Assembly (NCBI RefSeq): GCF_027887165.1
Contig: NC_077235.1
Span: 15,104,383 to 15,168,382 of the forward strand
Origin: Monodelphis domestica
Lineage: Eukaryota; Chordata; Mammalia; Didelphimorphia; Didelphidae
Direction of reading: 5' to 3'
DNA: 64,000 nucleotides
Both the position numbers and the translations under genes were made by a program. Of the stretch, positions 35,081 to 47,049 are shown piece by piece (position 1 is the stretch's first letter; every line of letters begins with the position of its first letter). The notes below the pieces were generated by a model. The model was not told where the DNA came from and searched no databases. It was given only the letters and a program-made list of their open reading frames with translations.

Positions 35081-35370
35081 CTGAGAGATGGACAAGGGGA
35101 CGGACAGCCAGGAAAACTGACAGAGAGCTTCGTTTATCTGTTCTTCTGTCTTTCTTCCTTTCTGTCTATGTATCTGTCAGTCTTTCTGTGTGTCTGCCCA
35201 TCAGTCCTCTCTGGGTATCTATCTCTATAAAGGTATGTATGTATATATGTATGTACCTATCTATGTATGTATCTGTTTATCAAGAGATCTCCAGTGCCTT
35301 TCAATCTATCTTCCATTGGTCTATGCCTCTATCTATCTTATAAGTCGATCTTTGCAATTCTCCTTCTCAG
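35081..35370. repeat. Module T ending in an acceptor-like tract
   Basis: Same T block as before other E copies. It ends GCAATTCTCCTTCTCAG at 35,370. Confidence 0.7.
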
Positions 35371-35512
35371 GTATCCACCCTAGAAAATAGGAATAAGTGG
35401 TTGCAGGCAAGCAAAGCATATGATGGTGCCCCTCTGATGTTCAGATGGCTCAGCAGATGTATTTGGTTCAAGATTGGAGGGGGAGTGGCAGACCTCTACT
35501 TTGGCCAGTGAG
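35371..35512 (+). other. Module E, copy 4: 142-bp exon-like block
   Basis: Acceptor CAG ends at 35,370 and GTGAGT starts at 35,513. The frame is open to TGA at 35,509-35,511. It sits in one of the two most complete units, followed by full D, L, Q and P. Confidence 0.5.
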
Positions 35513-36350
35513 GTGAGTGGCTGTGGCAGACTGCATGATGGGTCCAAACCCTTCTTCTCAGACTCTTCCATGAGGTGATGGAAGTCTTGAATAGGAAAGC
35601 AAGGAATCAGGATCTCAGAGACTAAACTCTGTGCCTTACTTTATAGGGATCTTAACCTGTTGTCCTGATGTTTCCCAACAAGGAGCATTTACTAAACAAG
35701 AATGGCATTTCCTCCGGCAGGCTATGAAACAATGTGAGGCAAAATGACACAGAATGTTATCTTCCATTGAGATCCCATACAATCTAGTGAGGATAATGCA
35801 CAAACTGTGGAGAGTTGAGCTGTTCCTCAGCTGCAGCCACCACCTTTTACTCCTTCTACTTATTCTTCTTGCCCCTTTGAATCAGATGGCCAAAAAGAAA
35901 CACCTCTTCCTTAATGCTGCAGATGCCAAGAACCAGCCCCATGGCCTGGGGCAAAACTCCTGCCCAAACCCTTTGTTTCTGGGTCCTGTCCTAACTGCTG
36001 TCAAATGATAGCTAAACCGCAGCATGGAGGCATGATGTCTGGCTGTCCTCCCAAGGAATAGCTTTTGCACCCATGCTCTTACGCCTCAGCTACCTCCTGA
36101 CCACATTCAACATAACTTTCCAAATCAATAAACTGTCTCTTTTCTTTTGAAGCCAAGTTTCAGAGTCTTGCATTCTTGCCAATGGTATCCCTCCCGAGCT
36201 CCAGGGGTGCATCCCTGAACCCCACAACAATCATCCTGGGTGCCATTAAAAGAAAATGATGTAGTCTCCTCAGGGAGAAAACTGACACCTGAGGCCAAGG
36301 AAGAAATGCAAAATCTTGAAACAGCTGGAGACCAGAAACTAAATCTGGAG
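35513..36350 (+). repeat. Module D, complete, with LTR-like poly(A) region
   Basis: Contains a second acceptor-like TTCTTCTCAG near 35,553, a small conserved frame, then AATAAA at 36,127-36,132. About 60-110 bases later come CCCTGAACCCCACAACA-type sequence and TCATCCTGGGTGCC. This poly(A)-then-CA layout is suggestive of the R/U5 end of an old LTR, but the 5' edge cannot be placed. It is also the natural place for a transcript starting upstream to end. Confidence 0.5.
35754..36008 (+). other. Small frame in module D, copy 4
   Basis: 84 codons (MLSSIEIPY...), sharing its first 65 codons with the frame at 42,548-42,748. A Leu-rich hydrophobic run lies at about residues 28-42. Of 19 sense codons that differ between the two copies, only three are synonymous, so no coding constraint is visible. 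It may be a decayed fragment of a transposon protein. Confidence 0.25.
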
Positions 36351-37320
36351 AATTGATTATTCTCAAACTTTTCTACCTGGCCTTTTATTTATTTCTTTAT
36401 TAAGAAATTTTCCTTTTTTATTGCTTTCCAGATTTTATTTAGTCTATTTAGCACATGATTCCTCCTAGGTGAAAAGAATCATATTCTTTCCACCCTTCCC
36501 ATAGCAGAGGGTCAATTCCACTGGGTATGACATGTTTCCTTGATGAGAACCTCTTTCCATGTTGTTGATGTTTGCACTTGGATGTTCATTTAGAGTCTTT
36601 ATCCACAACAATATCCCCCTGTACCCTTGTAATCTAGCAGTTGATTTTCTTGGGTGTTTCTACTCCCACAGTTTTCTTTTTGAATGTGGATAGTGTTCTT
36701 TCTCGTAGATCCCTCCTGGTGGTTCAGGATCACTGCATTGCCACTAATGGAGAAGTCCATTCCATTCCAATGCACCACATTGTAGCCGTCTCTGTGTACA
36801 ATGTTCTCCTGGTTCTGCTCCTCTCACTCTGCATCCATTCCTGGAGGTCTTTCCAGTTCCTGTGGAATTCCTCCAGTTTATTATTCCTTTGAGCACTATA
36901 CTATTTCAGCACCCAGAGATACCACAATTTGTTCAGCCATTCCCCAATTGAAGGGCATCCCCAACTTTTCCAATTTTTAGGGACTCCAAGGAGAGCAGCT
37001 ATCAATATTCTTAGACAACTATTTTTCCTTATTATGTCTATGGGGTACAAACCCTGCAGTGCTATGGCTGGATCAAAAGGCAGACTGTCTTTTAGCACCC
37101 TTTGGGTAGAATTTCAAATTGCCCTCCAGAATGCTTGGGTCAATTTACCACTCCACCAGCAATCCCTTCATGTCCTGACTTTGCCACATCCTCTGCAGCA
37201 TTCATTAATTTCCCTTGCCGTCATGGTATCCAATCTGTCTAACCTCCATTTTCAAGAGGAGGCACATTCTCACTGATGCATGGCATCAGAGTGACCACTT
37301 TATTGGATAGGTTCAAACTT
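36351..37320 (-). mobile_element. Module L, copy 2: truncated LINE-1 3' end
   Basis: Same fragment as at 6.1 kb. The minus frame at 36,901-37,098 preserves ORF2 C-terminal residues ([25 protein letters not shown]), but the frame is broken on both sides. L1 similarity ends at about 37,238 (ATCCAATCTG), as in the other copies. Confidence 0.82.
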
Positions 37321-37692
37321 AAAACATCCGGCAGTGTCACCTATTAGTTGTTCGGGATTGGCATTAGTACTGGTTACTCAAATGAAAAAAAGGGGTCCCA
37401 GTATGGATGTTCGTCTAAAGCCAATAGCAAGAATGCAATTTGCAATGTTCATGTACACTATTGGCCTTGGCCATTAAATTTTTTAAGTGTGCTAGGCAAG
37501 ACGGAGAATCCTCTTCCTAGTGCCGAAATGTTGCAAACTACAAATTTCTCTAAAATTGTTCTTTCAAAAGTAACATCCTTGAACCTGTTAACTTGGAAAT
37601 AATGCTGAGCTATCCGCTATCAATTTGTCAGAAAAACCCAAGTCTTTTGCCACAATTTAACCTTAATAACAATTTTGAAATTAAACTTTAAA

Positions 37693-37743
<51 letters not shown>

Positions 37744-39326
37744 CGCTCCCTATCTTTGGGGAGGTTCGGATGCTCTGGATTGAAAACCTGTTTTTACTCA
37801 CCTTTAACTACTGAACAAAATATAATCATGAATGACTGTAGACCAAAAGGATTCTTAAAATAATCATATTCTAGGCCTTGCCTTTTGAGGATTTCATCAT
37901 AGGATGACAGAACATTTGATCTAACAGGAGAAAATGGGAAGTAACTTAAAATGGTGGAGAAAAGCTCCCTAATTTGGAAAAAGAATGTCAGGAATAAGTT
38001 GGTAATGATCAACAGTCAGCTGCAGAGCTTGATAGACACTTAGCTGAGCCATTCCTCAGTGCTTCCATTGGCCCTTGTGACTGTATCCTAACCAATTTTC
38101 CTCCATAGCATTTTTTTCCCCATGATCTTTCCATAGAATTCACCCTTAAATGGCAATTCTCTCTCGCCACACTAAGATTATCTTTCTTACTACCAATTCT
38201 TTCTAGGCTCCATCATTTCTTTCCTAACGTCTTCTGATTCCACTTTGAGACAACCCAGCACTCTGGAATCTTTGCTGCAACTTCTCCAATGAACAGATAT
38301 TCCTTTCCATCCTCTTAACAAGGTAAAATGCTCCTATTTTCAACTTTCCTCCTTCAACTCAGTCTGGGGACTAACTCAGTCCTTTCTAGGTTCTCTAGTT
38401 AAAGAGCCTTGGCTCCAGGTAAATAGAATTCTCAGGGGAAACCAAATGAGCAGTTCTTCCCTCTGCTGTAGAAGTATTTCTCACATCAATTAAAATGACA
38501 GGAAACAATCCTTCTCTGGATTCTGTATTTGGGGGCTCCTTTGAATTTCTCCTAAAGATGTCTCATTGAGCATTTCTTCAGATTCTGGGCTGCAGGAAAA
38601 CTTGGTCCAGGCTTTTGCCTCCTAGGAAACATCTTGAGGTAAATCTTCACTTTCATAGGTTTTCATATCTTCACCCCCCCTTCCAGAACTGGGGGGGGCT
38701 AAAATCCAGGGTGTTACTAGAAATGTCTTAGGAGTTTCTCAGGTGGGGAATTCCTTTCTCTATTAGAGGTCATGTGCCAATGATGATCAGAAATAATGTG
38801 CACAAAACCATTAGTTCTCTCTACTTCAAAATGAAAATTAGTTTTCATTATTCCCAGGTCTTTTCAAGTAAAAACTTATCTATTGGAATGGTTGCACTCA
38901 GAAAATTGACCTTCAAAATGCCCCAAATCAGGTAATAGTTGATGATGCTTTTCTTTTTTCAAAAACTCAAACCCCTAATATTTCCTCTCCAGAAACAAAA
39001 CTTAGGGTTCGAAAGGAAAAGGTTCAAAACTTCCTCTAACTAGGAACACCTCTACTATTCCCTTCCCTTTTTTCTTTTTTTACTCTAATTTCCTTTGGGC
39101 TGCCAATTTGCCATTCTCTTCACCTTGCGTCAAAGGACGTTGGCCTATGACTAAAGCTGATCCTAGAGAGGAAGTTTGTGGCTCAATTAAAAAATATTCA
39201 CGGTTTCATTGCTTTTAAAGCAAAGTCTTTCCCCCCATATTTCCTGTTCTTTGACAGCAGTTTAAAGACCAGTAAGGTCCATAGTAACCCGTCCGCAAAT
39301 GAAATTTTTTTACTTCACAAATCACT
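37321..39326. repeat. Modules Q and P, copy 5, with (CA)n
   Basis: A (CA)n tract lies at 37,698-37,741. Q is in full order, then P to AAATTTTTTTACTTCACAA. No conserved frame. This is the longest uninterrupted Q. Confidence 0.7.
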
Positions 39327-39366
39327 CACACTGACACACACAGACACAGACACAGACACAGACACA

Positions 39367-39401
<35 letters not shown>
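39327..39401. repeat. (CACAGA)n / (CA)n tract
   Basis: CAGACA units followed by pure CA. It occupies the P/S site that is pure (CA)n at 22,577 and mixed at 46,079. Confidence 0.95.
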
Positions 39402-39403
<2 letters not shown>

Positions 39404-39770
39404 TATATCAGAAAAAATAGCCATTCCTGCTCTTTGAAAACAAATACCAGCTTGACAAAAAATGTGAAATAACTGCATTCAAATTTCAAAATTCAAAAGA
39501 TCTCCGATTCCACAGGGGAGACTGCCTAAAACAAATAGGGTCCTTAGCATCTGCTTAGTCCCATTCAAGTAGAATTGCCATTCATTTGAGGCTCCATTAT
39601 TCAGTCTAAAACTGGTAGCCTGAGATTCCCATCTGGGTGGATTCTCACAGAAACAAGGAAAAAGTACAAACTTTGAGTCTTCAATTTAGAAGCTAGTCCT
39701 AACTTTGGGGTACATCTGATCTTACTCTGCTATAAGTTTGAGGTTTCTATATTCCATGTTGACAGGCTGT
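39402..39770. repeat. Start of S fused to X/Y
   Basis: S begins normally (CTTGACAAAAAATGTGAAAT) but at about 39,485 joins AAAAGATCTCCGATTCCACA, which is X/Y sequence. S, its (TA)n and most of X are deleted. Confidence 0.6.
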
Positions 39771-39893
39771 CTCTCTATCTATGTGTCTGTATATATATGT
39801 ATTTCTTTCTCTGTGATTGTCCTTAAGTCCATGTCTGTTCCTTGTTCGGTTTCTCTCTCTCTCTCACTCTCTCGCTCTTTCTCTCTCTCTCTC

Positions 39894-39950
<57 letters not shown>

Positions 39951-40217
39951 ATATATGTCTATCTGTGTGCTGTCTATCAATATATCTATATTTTCTGTGT
40001 ATCTCTTTCTGCTATCTATGTTTCTATCTGCCCATCTGTATGTGTAACTATCCATCTGTCTGCCAGCCAGTCCCTTCTGGTTATCTCTATGTATGTTAGT
40101 ATGTATGTATGTATCTATTTGCTTCTCTTAGTTCTTGTCTTTCTGTCCATATATTTGTCTGTGTGTCTGTTAGTTTTTTTCTCTACACAGATAGATAGCT
40201 ATTTGTGAGAGAGGAAT

Positions 40218-40248
<31 letters not shown>

Positions 40249-41100
40249 CAAACAAATAGACAGAGAGACAGATAGAGAGACAGAGAGAGGGAAAGCAACA
40301 AATATGTAGAATGATAAATGGATAGGCTGATAGATTGATAGAGATATACAGGTAGACATGTAGAGAGACACACAGATGGAATGAGATAGATAGATTGATT
40401 GATTGATTGATAGATGAATAGATAAATAGATAGACCCACAAACAGTGATATAGAGATAGAGTTAGATATAATGACATTTAGACAGAAAGGTAGACTGAGG
40501 TATCGATAGATTAATAGACAGAGAGAAAGATGGATAGCAAGACAGAGGGTTAGACACAGATAGAGAGACAGAGAGAGTCAAGCAGATCGATACATAGACA
40601 GAAACAGACAAATATCTAGAGAGATAGACTTGGGTGGACAGATTCAAAGAGAGAGAGATAGACAGAAAGATCACTAGGTTGATATGAAGAGAGGGAAAGA
40701 GTAAAAGACTACCAGACAGAGACAGATTGATGGACAAAAAGACAGGACAGAGCGACAGACAGACACACAAATGAACAGACAGACTGACAGACAGATAAGT
40801 TTCTCTGTCATTCTGTCTATCTGCCTTCCTTTCTGTGTATCTACAAGTCTGTCTCACTGGATGTGCATCTGTTTGTCTATATATCCTGATTTTTGTATCT
40901 GTCTATCTGTCTGTCTCTATCTGTCTCTCTGTCTCTCTATGTATCTGTCTATCTATATGTCTGTCGATCTGTCTGTCTTTCTACTTATATATCTATCGAT
41001 CTATCTATGTCTTTGTGTTCCTGTTGGTGTAGTTTATGTATCTATCTGCCTGCTTGTTTTTGCATGGATCACTCTGTGTGTATGTCATTTGTGTGTTTTA
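39771..41100. repeat. Module T with (CT)n, then purine and pyrimidine arms
   Basis: (CT)n with interruptions at 39,851-39,949. Purine-rich 40,190-40,790, strand switch near 40,795, then TCTG/TCTA-rich to the pre-N lead-in. Closely parallel to 10.6-11.7 and 49.2-50.35 kb. Confidence 0.9.
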
Positions 41101-41880
41101 AAGTGTTGTGACATCCTGGGGAACTACAACTCCGCCACATCCCTTTGAGTCCTGTCTTCTGATTGGTCTTGCATTGGACCAATCCTATGTTGGGGGATGG
41201 ACTATGTCTATGGTCCCTCCTTAGCATGGGATTGGTCCATATCAAGACCAATCCCATGAAAGGAAAATGGGCATCATCTCTTGCCCAGCAGAGGATTGGT
41301 CAAATTCAAGACCAATTCTTCACGGGAAATAAGAAGGAAGGAACCCTGGAGTATGCTGGGAGATATAGTCCCTTAGGCCACAACCATTGAACACCCACTG
41401 AATCTCTCTATGTACACGGAGACTTGGATAGCTAGACAGACGGAAGGACTGACACACAGATTATTTGATCTGTTATTCTGTCTATTCACCTACTGGTTGG
41501 TACGTCTGTCAGCCTGTATATGTTTCTTTTGTGGGTTTTCAAGTGTTGTGACAGCCTGGGGAACTACAAACCCCATTGTGCCCCAGAAATCTGTACCTTT
41601 TGAGTCCTGGCTTGGAAATGGTCCAGAATTCGACCAATCCCGTGGTGGGGGAGGGACAATACCCATGGCCCCTCCTTAGCCCAGAATTGGTCTATCTCTT
41701 TAGCAATCACGCACAGTAAAATAGGGAGCATCATTCTTCACCCAGCCTAGGATTAGTCCAATTCAAGACCAATCCCAACCATGAAACATGGGGGAGGGAC
41801 CCCTGGAGCACACTGGGGGATGCAGTTCCTCAGGTCACAACCTAAGAAGAGCAAAGCTATATCCATGTAGACTGAAAGAT
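41101..41880. repeat. Module N, copy 7
   Basis: Forward motif GGGGAACTACAACTCCGCCA at 41,119-41,138, inverted motif TGGGAGATATAGTCCCTTAG near 41,359, forward motif GGGGAACTACAAACCCCATT near 41,559. Hairpins lie at 41,158-41,182, 41,228-41,252 and 41,754-41,775. Very similar to 1-620. Confidence 0.82.
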
Positions 41881-42165
41881 GGACAAGGAGACAGACAGAC
41901 AGACAGGAGGACTAAAAGACAGAGACTTTCGTTTTTCTGCTTTTTGTCTTACTGCCTTCCTATCTATGGATCTGTCAGTCAGTGTGTCTGTCTGCCCATC
42001 AGTCCTCTCTGTGTCTCTATCTTTACATAGGTATGTATGTATGTACCTATCTATGTATGTATCTTTTTATCAATCGATCTCCAGTGTCTGTCAATCTGTC
42101 TGTCCATTGGTCTGTCCCTCTATCTAATTCATCAATAAGTCGATCTTTCCGATTCTACTTCTCAG
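41881..42165. repeat. Module T ending in an acceptor-like tract
   Basis: Ends CTTTCCGATTCTACTTCTCAG-type sequence at 42,165, with TCTAATTCATC upstream. Confidence 0.7.
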
Positions 42166-42307
42166 GTGTCCACCCTAGAATATCGGGATAAGTGGTTGCA
42201 GGCAAGCAAAGCATGTGTTGGTGCCCCTGTGGTTTTCAGATACCTCAGCAGATGTATTTGGTTCAAGATTGGATGGGGAGTGGCAGACCTCCACTTTGGC
42301 CAGTGAG
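42166..42307 (+). other. Module E, copy 5: 142-bp exon-like block
   Basis: Acceptor CAG ends at 42,165 and GTGAGT starts at 42,308. The frame is open to TGA at 42,304-42,306. It is followed by a complete D with small frame and poly(A) signal, so this is the best candidate for a whole E-to-AATAAA transcript. Confidence 0.5.
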
Positions 42308-43138
42308 GTGAGTGGCTGTGGCAGACTGCATGGTGGGTCCAAACCCTTCTTCTCAGTCTCTTCCATGAGTTGATGAAAGTCTTGAATAGGAAAGCAAGGA
42401 ATCAAGATCTCAGAGGCTAAGCACTGCACCTTACTTACAGGGATCTTAACCTGTTGTCCTGACGTTTCCCAAAAAGGAGCATTTACTAAACAAGAATGGC
42501 ATTTCCTCGGGCAGGCTATGAAACAAAGTGAGGCAAAAGTACACAGAATGTTAGCCACCATTGAGGTCCCATGCACTCTAGTGAGGATACTGCACAAACT
42601 GTGGAGAGTTGAGCTGATCCTCAGCTGCAGCCCCCACCTTTCACTGCTTCTACTCACTCTTCTTGCCCCTTTGAATCAGATGACCAAAGAGAAACACCCC
42701 TTCCTTAATGCATCAGATACCAAGAAGCAGCCCCATGGCCTGGGGTAAACCTCCTGACCAAACCCCTTGTTTCCGGGCCTTGTCCTTACTGCAGTCAAAT
42801 GATAGCTAAATCCCAACATGGAGGCATGCTGTTTTGCTGTCCTCCCAAGGAGCAGCTTTTGCTCCCATGCTCTTCCACCTTGGCTGCCTCCTGACCACAT
42901 TCAACATGACTATCCAAATCAATAAAATGTCCCCTTTTCTTTTGAAGCCAAGTTTCAGAGTCTTGCATTCTTAAGATGATATAACTCCCAACCTCCAGGG
43001 GTGCATCTCTGAACCCCTCAACAATCATCCTGGGTGCCATTCCACAAAATGATGTAGTCTCCTCAGGGAGAAAATTGACACCTGAGGCCAAGGAAGAATT
43101 GCAAAATCTTGAAACAGCTGGATACTAAAACCAAGTCT
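42308..43138 (+). repeat. Module D, complete, with LTR-like poly(A) region
   Basis: Same layout as 35,513-36,350. TCGGGCAG before GCTATGAAACAAAG near 42,508-42,516 is acceptor-like. AATAAA is at 42,921-42,926. GGGTGCATCTCTGAACCCC and TCATCCTGGGTGCC follow. Confidence 0.5.
42518..42748 (+). other. Small frame in module D, copy 5
   Basis: 76 codons, starting MKQSEAKVHRM and ending PHGLG. The ATG lies just after an acceptor-like CAG. AATAAA follows about 175 bases after the stop. The layout could be a tiny terminal exon, but substitutions against copy 4 are mostly amino-acid changing. Confidence 0.25.
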
Positions 43139-44090
43139 GGAGAATTGATTATTCTCAAACTTTTCAGCAATTTTATTTTTTTGCTGCTTTTTATATTTTA
43201 TTTAGCCAGTTTAGCACATTATTCCTTTTCGGTGACAATAATCATATTCTTTCCACCCTTCCCTTAGGCAAGGGGCAATTCCACTGGGTATGACATGTTT
43301 CCTTGATGAGAACCTCTTTCCATGTTGTTGATGTATGCCCAAGGATGTTCATTTATAGTCTATATCCCCAACCCTAACACCTGGACCCTTGTAATCTAGT
43401 AGTTGTCTAATCTAGTAGTTGTTTTCCTGGGTTTCTACTCCCACAGTTTTTACTCTTAAGGTTGATAATGTTCTTTCTTTTAGATCCCTCCAGGTGGTTA
43501 AGGATCACTGCATTGCCACTAATGGAGAAGTCCATTAAATTCCATTGTACCACAGTGTATCCATCTCTGTGTATAATGCTTTCCTGTTTCCGCTCCTCTC
43601 ACTTTGCATCCATTCCTGGAGGTCTTTCCAGTTCCTGTGGAATTCCTCCAGTTCATTATGCCTTTGTGCACCATAGTATACCAGCACCAAGAGATACCAC
43701 AGGTTGTTCATCCATTCCCCAATGGCAGGGTATCTCCTCCTTTTCCAATTTTTGGCCACTCCAAAGAGCTCAGCTATGAACAATCTTGTGCAAGTCTTTT
43801 TTCTTATTATCTCTTTGGGTTACAAACCCTGCAGTGCCATGCTTGGATCAAAAGGTAAACAGTCTTTTAGCGCCCTTTGGGCAGAGTCTCAAATCGCCCT
43901 CCGTAATGGTTGGATCAATCCCCGACTCCACCAGCAATGCCTTCATGTCCGGACTTTGCCTCATCCCCTCAAGCATTCATTATATTCCCTTGCTGTCATG
44001 TTAGCCAATCTGTGTAGCCTCCATTTTCGAGAGGAGACACATTCTCATTGATACTTTGCATCAGAGTGACCACATTTTTGGATAGATTCA
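43139..44090 (-). mobile_element. Module L, copy 3: truncated LINE-1 3' end
   Basis: The minus frame at 43,535-43,783 keeps the L1 ORF2 C-terminus (IGEWMNNLWYLLV, MQSERSGNRKALYTEMDTL), aligned with the end of ORF2 at 26,785. The remainder is broken. L1 similarity stops at about 44,014, the same place as in the other copies. Confidence 0.83.
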
Positions 44091-44492
44091 AATTTTGAAA
44101 CACCAGGCAGAGTCACCTATTAGTTGTTCAGGATTGGCAGAGGTACTGCTTACTCAAATGACAAAAAGGGGTCCCAGTACTGATGTTAGTCTAAACCCAA
44201 TAGCAAGAATGGAATTTGCAACATTCCCTGTAGACTATCGGTCTTGGCCATTACAATTTCCAAAAGTGCTAGGTAAAATGGAGAATCGTCTTCCTAGTGC
44301 CGGAATCTTGTAAACTTTGAATTTCTCTATAATTGTTCTTTCAAAAGTAACTTGGAAAAAATACTGAACTATCAAATATTCAGAAGAACCCAATTCTTTA
44401 TCCATAATTTCACCTTCAAAACATATTTGAAATTCAAATATAAAAGTTTCAAAATTGAAATTAGCTCAAAAATTCTCCAGATTGAAAATACG

Positions 44493-44544
<52 letters not shown>

Positions 44545-46078
44545 ATACCCTCCAAACCTAGCGTTGGGGAGGTAGGGAAGCGAGGGGTTGGAAAACTGTT
44601 TTCATTCCCCTTTAACTACTGAACAAAATATAACCATGTAAGTATGTAGATCAAAATGATTGTTAAAATATTCCCCATATTCTAAGCCTTGCCTTTTTGA
44701 GGACTTCATCATAGGATGACTGAACATTTGCTCTAACAAGAGAAAAGTGGGAAGTAACATAAATGTGTTAGAAATGCTCCCTAATTTGGAATAAGAATGT
44801 CAGGTATAAGTTGGTAATGATCAGCAGTCAGCTGTAGAGCTTGATAGACACTTAGCTGAGCCATTCCTCAGTGCTTCCATTGGCCCTTGTGACTGTATCC
44901 TAACCAATTTTCCTCCATAACATTTCTTTTCCCCACGATCCTCACATAGAATTCACCTATAGATCTCAATTCTCTCTCACCATGCTAAGATTATCTTTCT
45001 TACTACCAGTTCTTTCTAGGCTTCGTCATTTCTTTCCTAACGTCTTCTGATTCGACTTTGAGACAACCCAGCACTCTGGAATCTTTACTGCAACTTCTCC
45101 AATGAACAGATGTTCCTTTCCATCCTTTTAACAAGATAAAATGCTCCTATTTTCAACTTTCCTCCTTCAACTCAGTCTGGGGACTAATTCTGTCCTTTCT
45201 AGGTTCTCGACTTAAAGAGCCTTGGCTCCGGGTAAATAGAATTCTCAGGGGAAATCAAAAGGCCATTTTTCCCTCTGCTAAAGATATATTTCTCATGTCA
45301 ATGAAAATGAGAGGCAACAATCCTTCTCCAGATTCCATATCTTGGGGGCTTTTTCCTTTTTACCCTAAAGATGTCTCCTTGAGCTGTTCTTTAGATTCTG
45401 GGCTGCAGGAAAATCTGGTCCAAGCTTTTTGCTTCCTAGGAATCATCTTGAGGTAAATCCTCCATTTCATAGGTTTTCATCTCTTCACACCCACACCAGA
45501 AGTGGGGGGGGGGTAAAATCTAGGGCGTTCCTAGAAATATCTTAGGAGTTTCCCAGGTGGGGAATTCCTTTCTCTATTAGCTGTCATGTGCCAAAGTTCA
45601 TGAGAAATAATGCGCATAAAACCATTAGTTCTCTCCACTTCAAAAGCAAAATTAGTTCTCAGTATTCGCTGGTCTTTACAAACAAAAACTTATCAATTGG
45701 AATGGTTGCACTCTGGAAATTGACCTTCAAAATGCCCCAAATCAGGTTATAGTTGATGATGCTTTTCCTTTTTCAAAAACTCAAACTCGTAACATTTTCT
45801 CTCCAAAAAGAAACCTGAGGGTTACTAAGGAAAAGGTTCAAAGTTTCCTCTAAGTAGGAACACTTCTACTCTTCCCTTCTCTTTTACTTTTTTTTACTCT
45901 AATTTCCTAAATTAGCTAAAGCTGCTCCTAGAGAGGAAATTTGTGGCTCAATTAAAAAATGTTCACCGTTTACCTAGCATTGAAAACAAAGCATTGCCCC
46001 AGTATTTCTTGTCCTTTGACAATCATTGAAAGACCAGTCAGTTGCCCATCCTCAAATTCACGTTCTTTACTCCTGAAA
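44091..46078. repeat. Modules Q and P, copy 6, with (CA)n
   Basis: A (CA)n tract lies at 44,495-44,546. Q is in standard order. P is shortened: the GGGCTGCCAATTTGCC part is missing near 45,910. No gene recognised. Confidence 0.7.
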
Positions 46079-46079
46079 T

Positions 46080-46111
<32 letters not shown>

Positions 46112-46157
46112 CACTCACACACACAGACACAGACACACACACACACACATACACACA
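46079..46157. repeat. (CA)n tract, interrupted
   Basis: CA array with CG, CT and GA interruptions, between P and S. Confidence 0.95.
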
Positions 46158-46990
46158 TGGTAATATGAAAAAATCAACCCTTGTTCTTTGGAAAGAAATA
46201 ACAGCTTGACAAAAATATGAAATAAGAGCTCTGAAATAACAAAGTTATTACCCAGTAGAAAATGCATCTTATTGGCAATAGTCAAAATTCACTGCACTTG
46301 ATATACACGATTTCACACATTTGTCCTAGCAAAACTTGGGAAGAAAAGATTAGACTTTAAAGTTAAGAATTTATGGTCCTCCTTTGGCCTTGTGCTCCAT
46401 AATCCCCATGCTGATAGCCAGTTCCTGCCGTTGTCTCTGTCTTTTCCGTGGAATGAACTGTTGTAACACAACTTGATAGACATCATTTGCTAACATTTCT
46501 ATCACGTGCTTGTAGAAGAAATCCATTAGACATACAGTGTAGCCCCAACCCCACAGAACATTGAGAAGAAACAGAAAACTTAAGTTCCACAGCTTCTAGG
46601 AGGAGCACTTTCATAAACCAAATTTCATTGCTCTTTAGACGTTAAGCCCTGAAATTTAAATTCATTAAGAAACTTTCTCTATTTTAATAGACTTAAAGGA
46701 TTTACCCAGACCCTCTATAGAACACTGTGGCTCTCACACTCCAATTCAAGCTTCCCATTCAACCCTTTCAGCCATCCATTCTCGCGTGTTGCCAATTCTA
46801 TCCTCCCTTTTCCTTCTACTAGAAATACTACTTCACTGATGTACACAGGTACCAACACTCAGTCACACACAAACGTTAGCAGTTTTGGAGCCTGTGTTCA
46901 GGTTGACCCAGGCACCATTTTGGCTGACGTACCTTGGAACCAGATTTGGGGTATATTCCACACCCTTTCTAACATTCCCAGATACCTGGT

Positions 46991-47049
<59 letters not shown>

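Noticed and set aside
948..42307. Module E as a conserved protein-coding exon
   Set aside because: The frame is open in all five copies, but copies 2 and 4 differ in ten codons with only three synonymous, and the frame ends in TGA four bases before the donor. This fits drift from a recent ancestor; I keep it as exon-like, not coding.
42175..42657. 161-codon minus-strand frame across E and D (also 957-1,346 and 35,380-35,571)
   Set aside because: It is antisense to the exon-like block, has varying starts, no recognisable domain, and is shortened or interrupted in the other copies.
35754..42748. Small D-module frames (35,754-36,008 and 42,518-42,748) as a conserved small protein
   Set aside because: Codon-by-codon comparison gives 19 differing sense codons, 16 of which change the amino acid, and the stop codon itself is lost in one copy. 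No purifying selection is visible.
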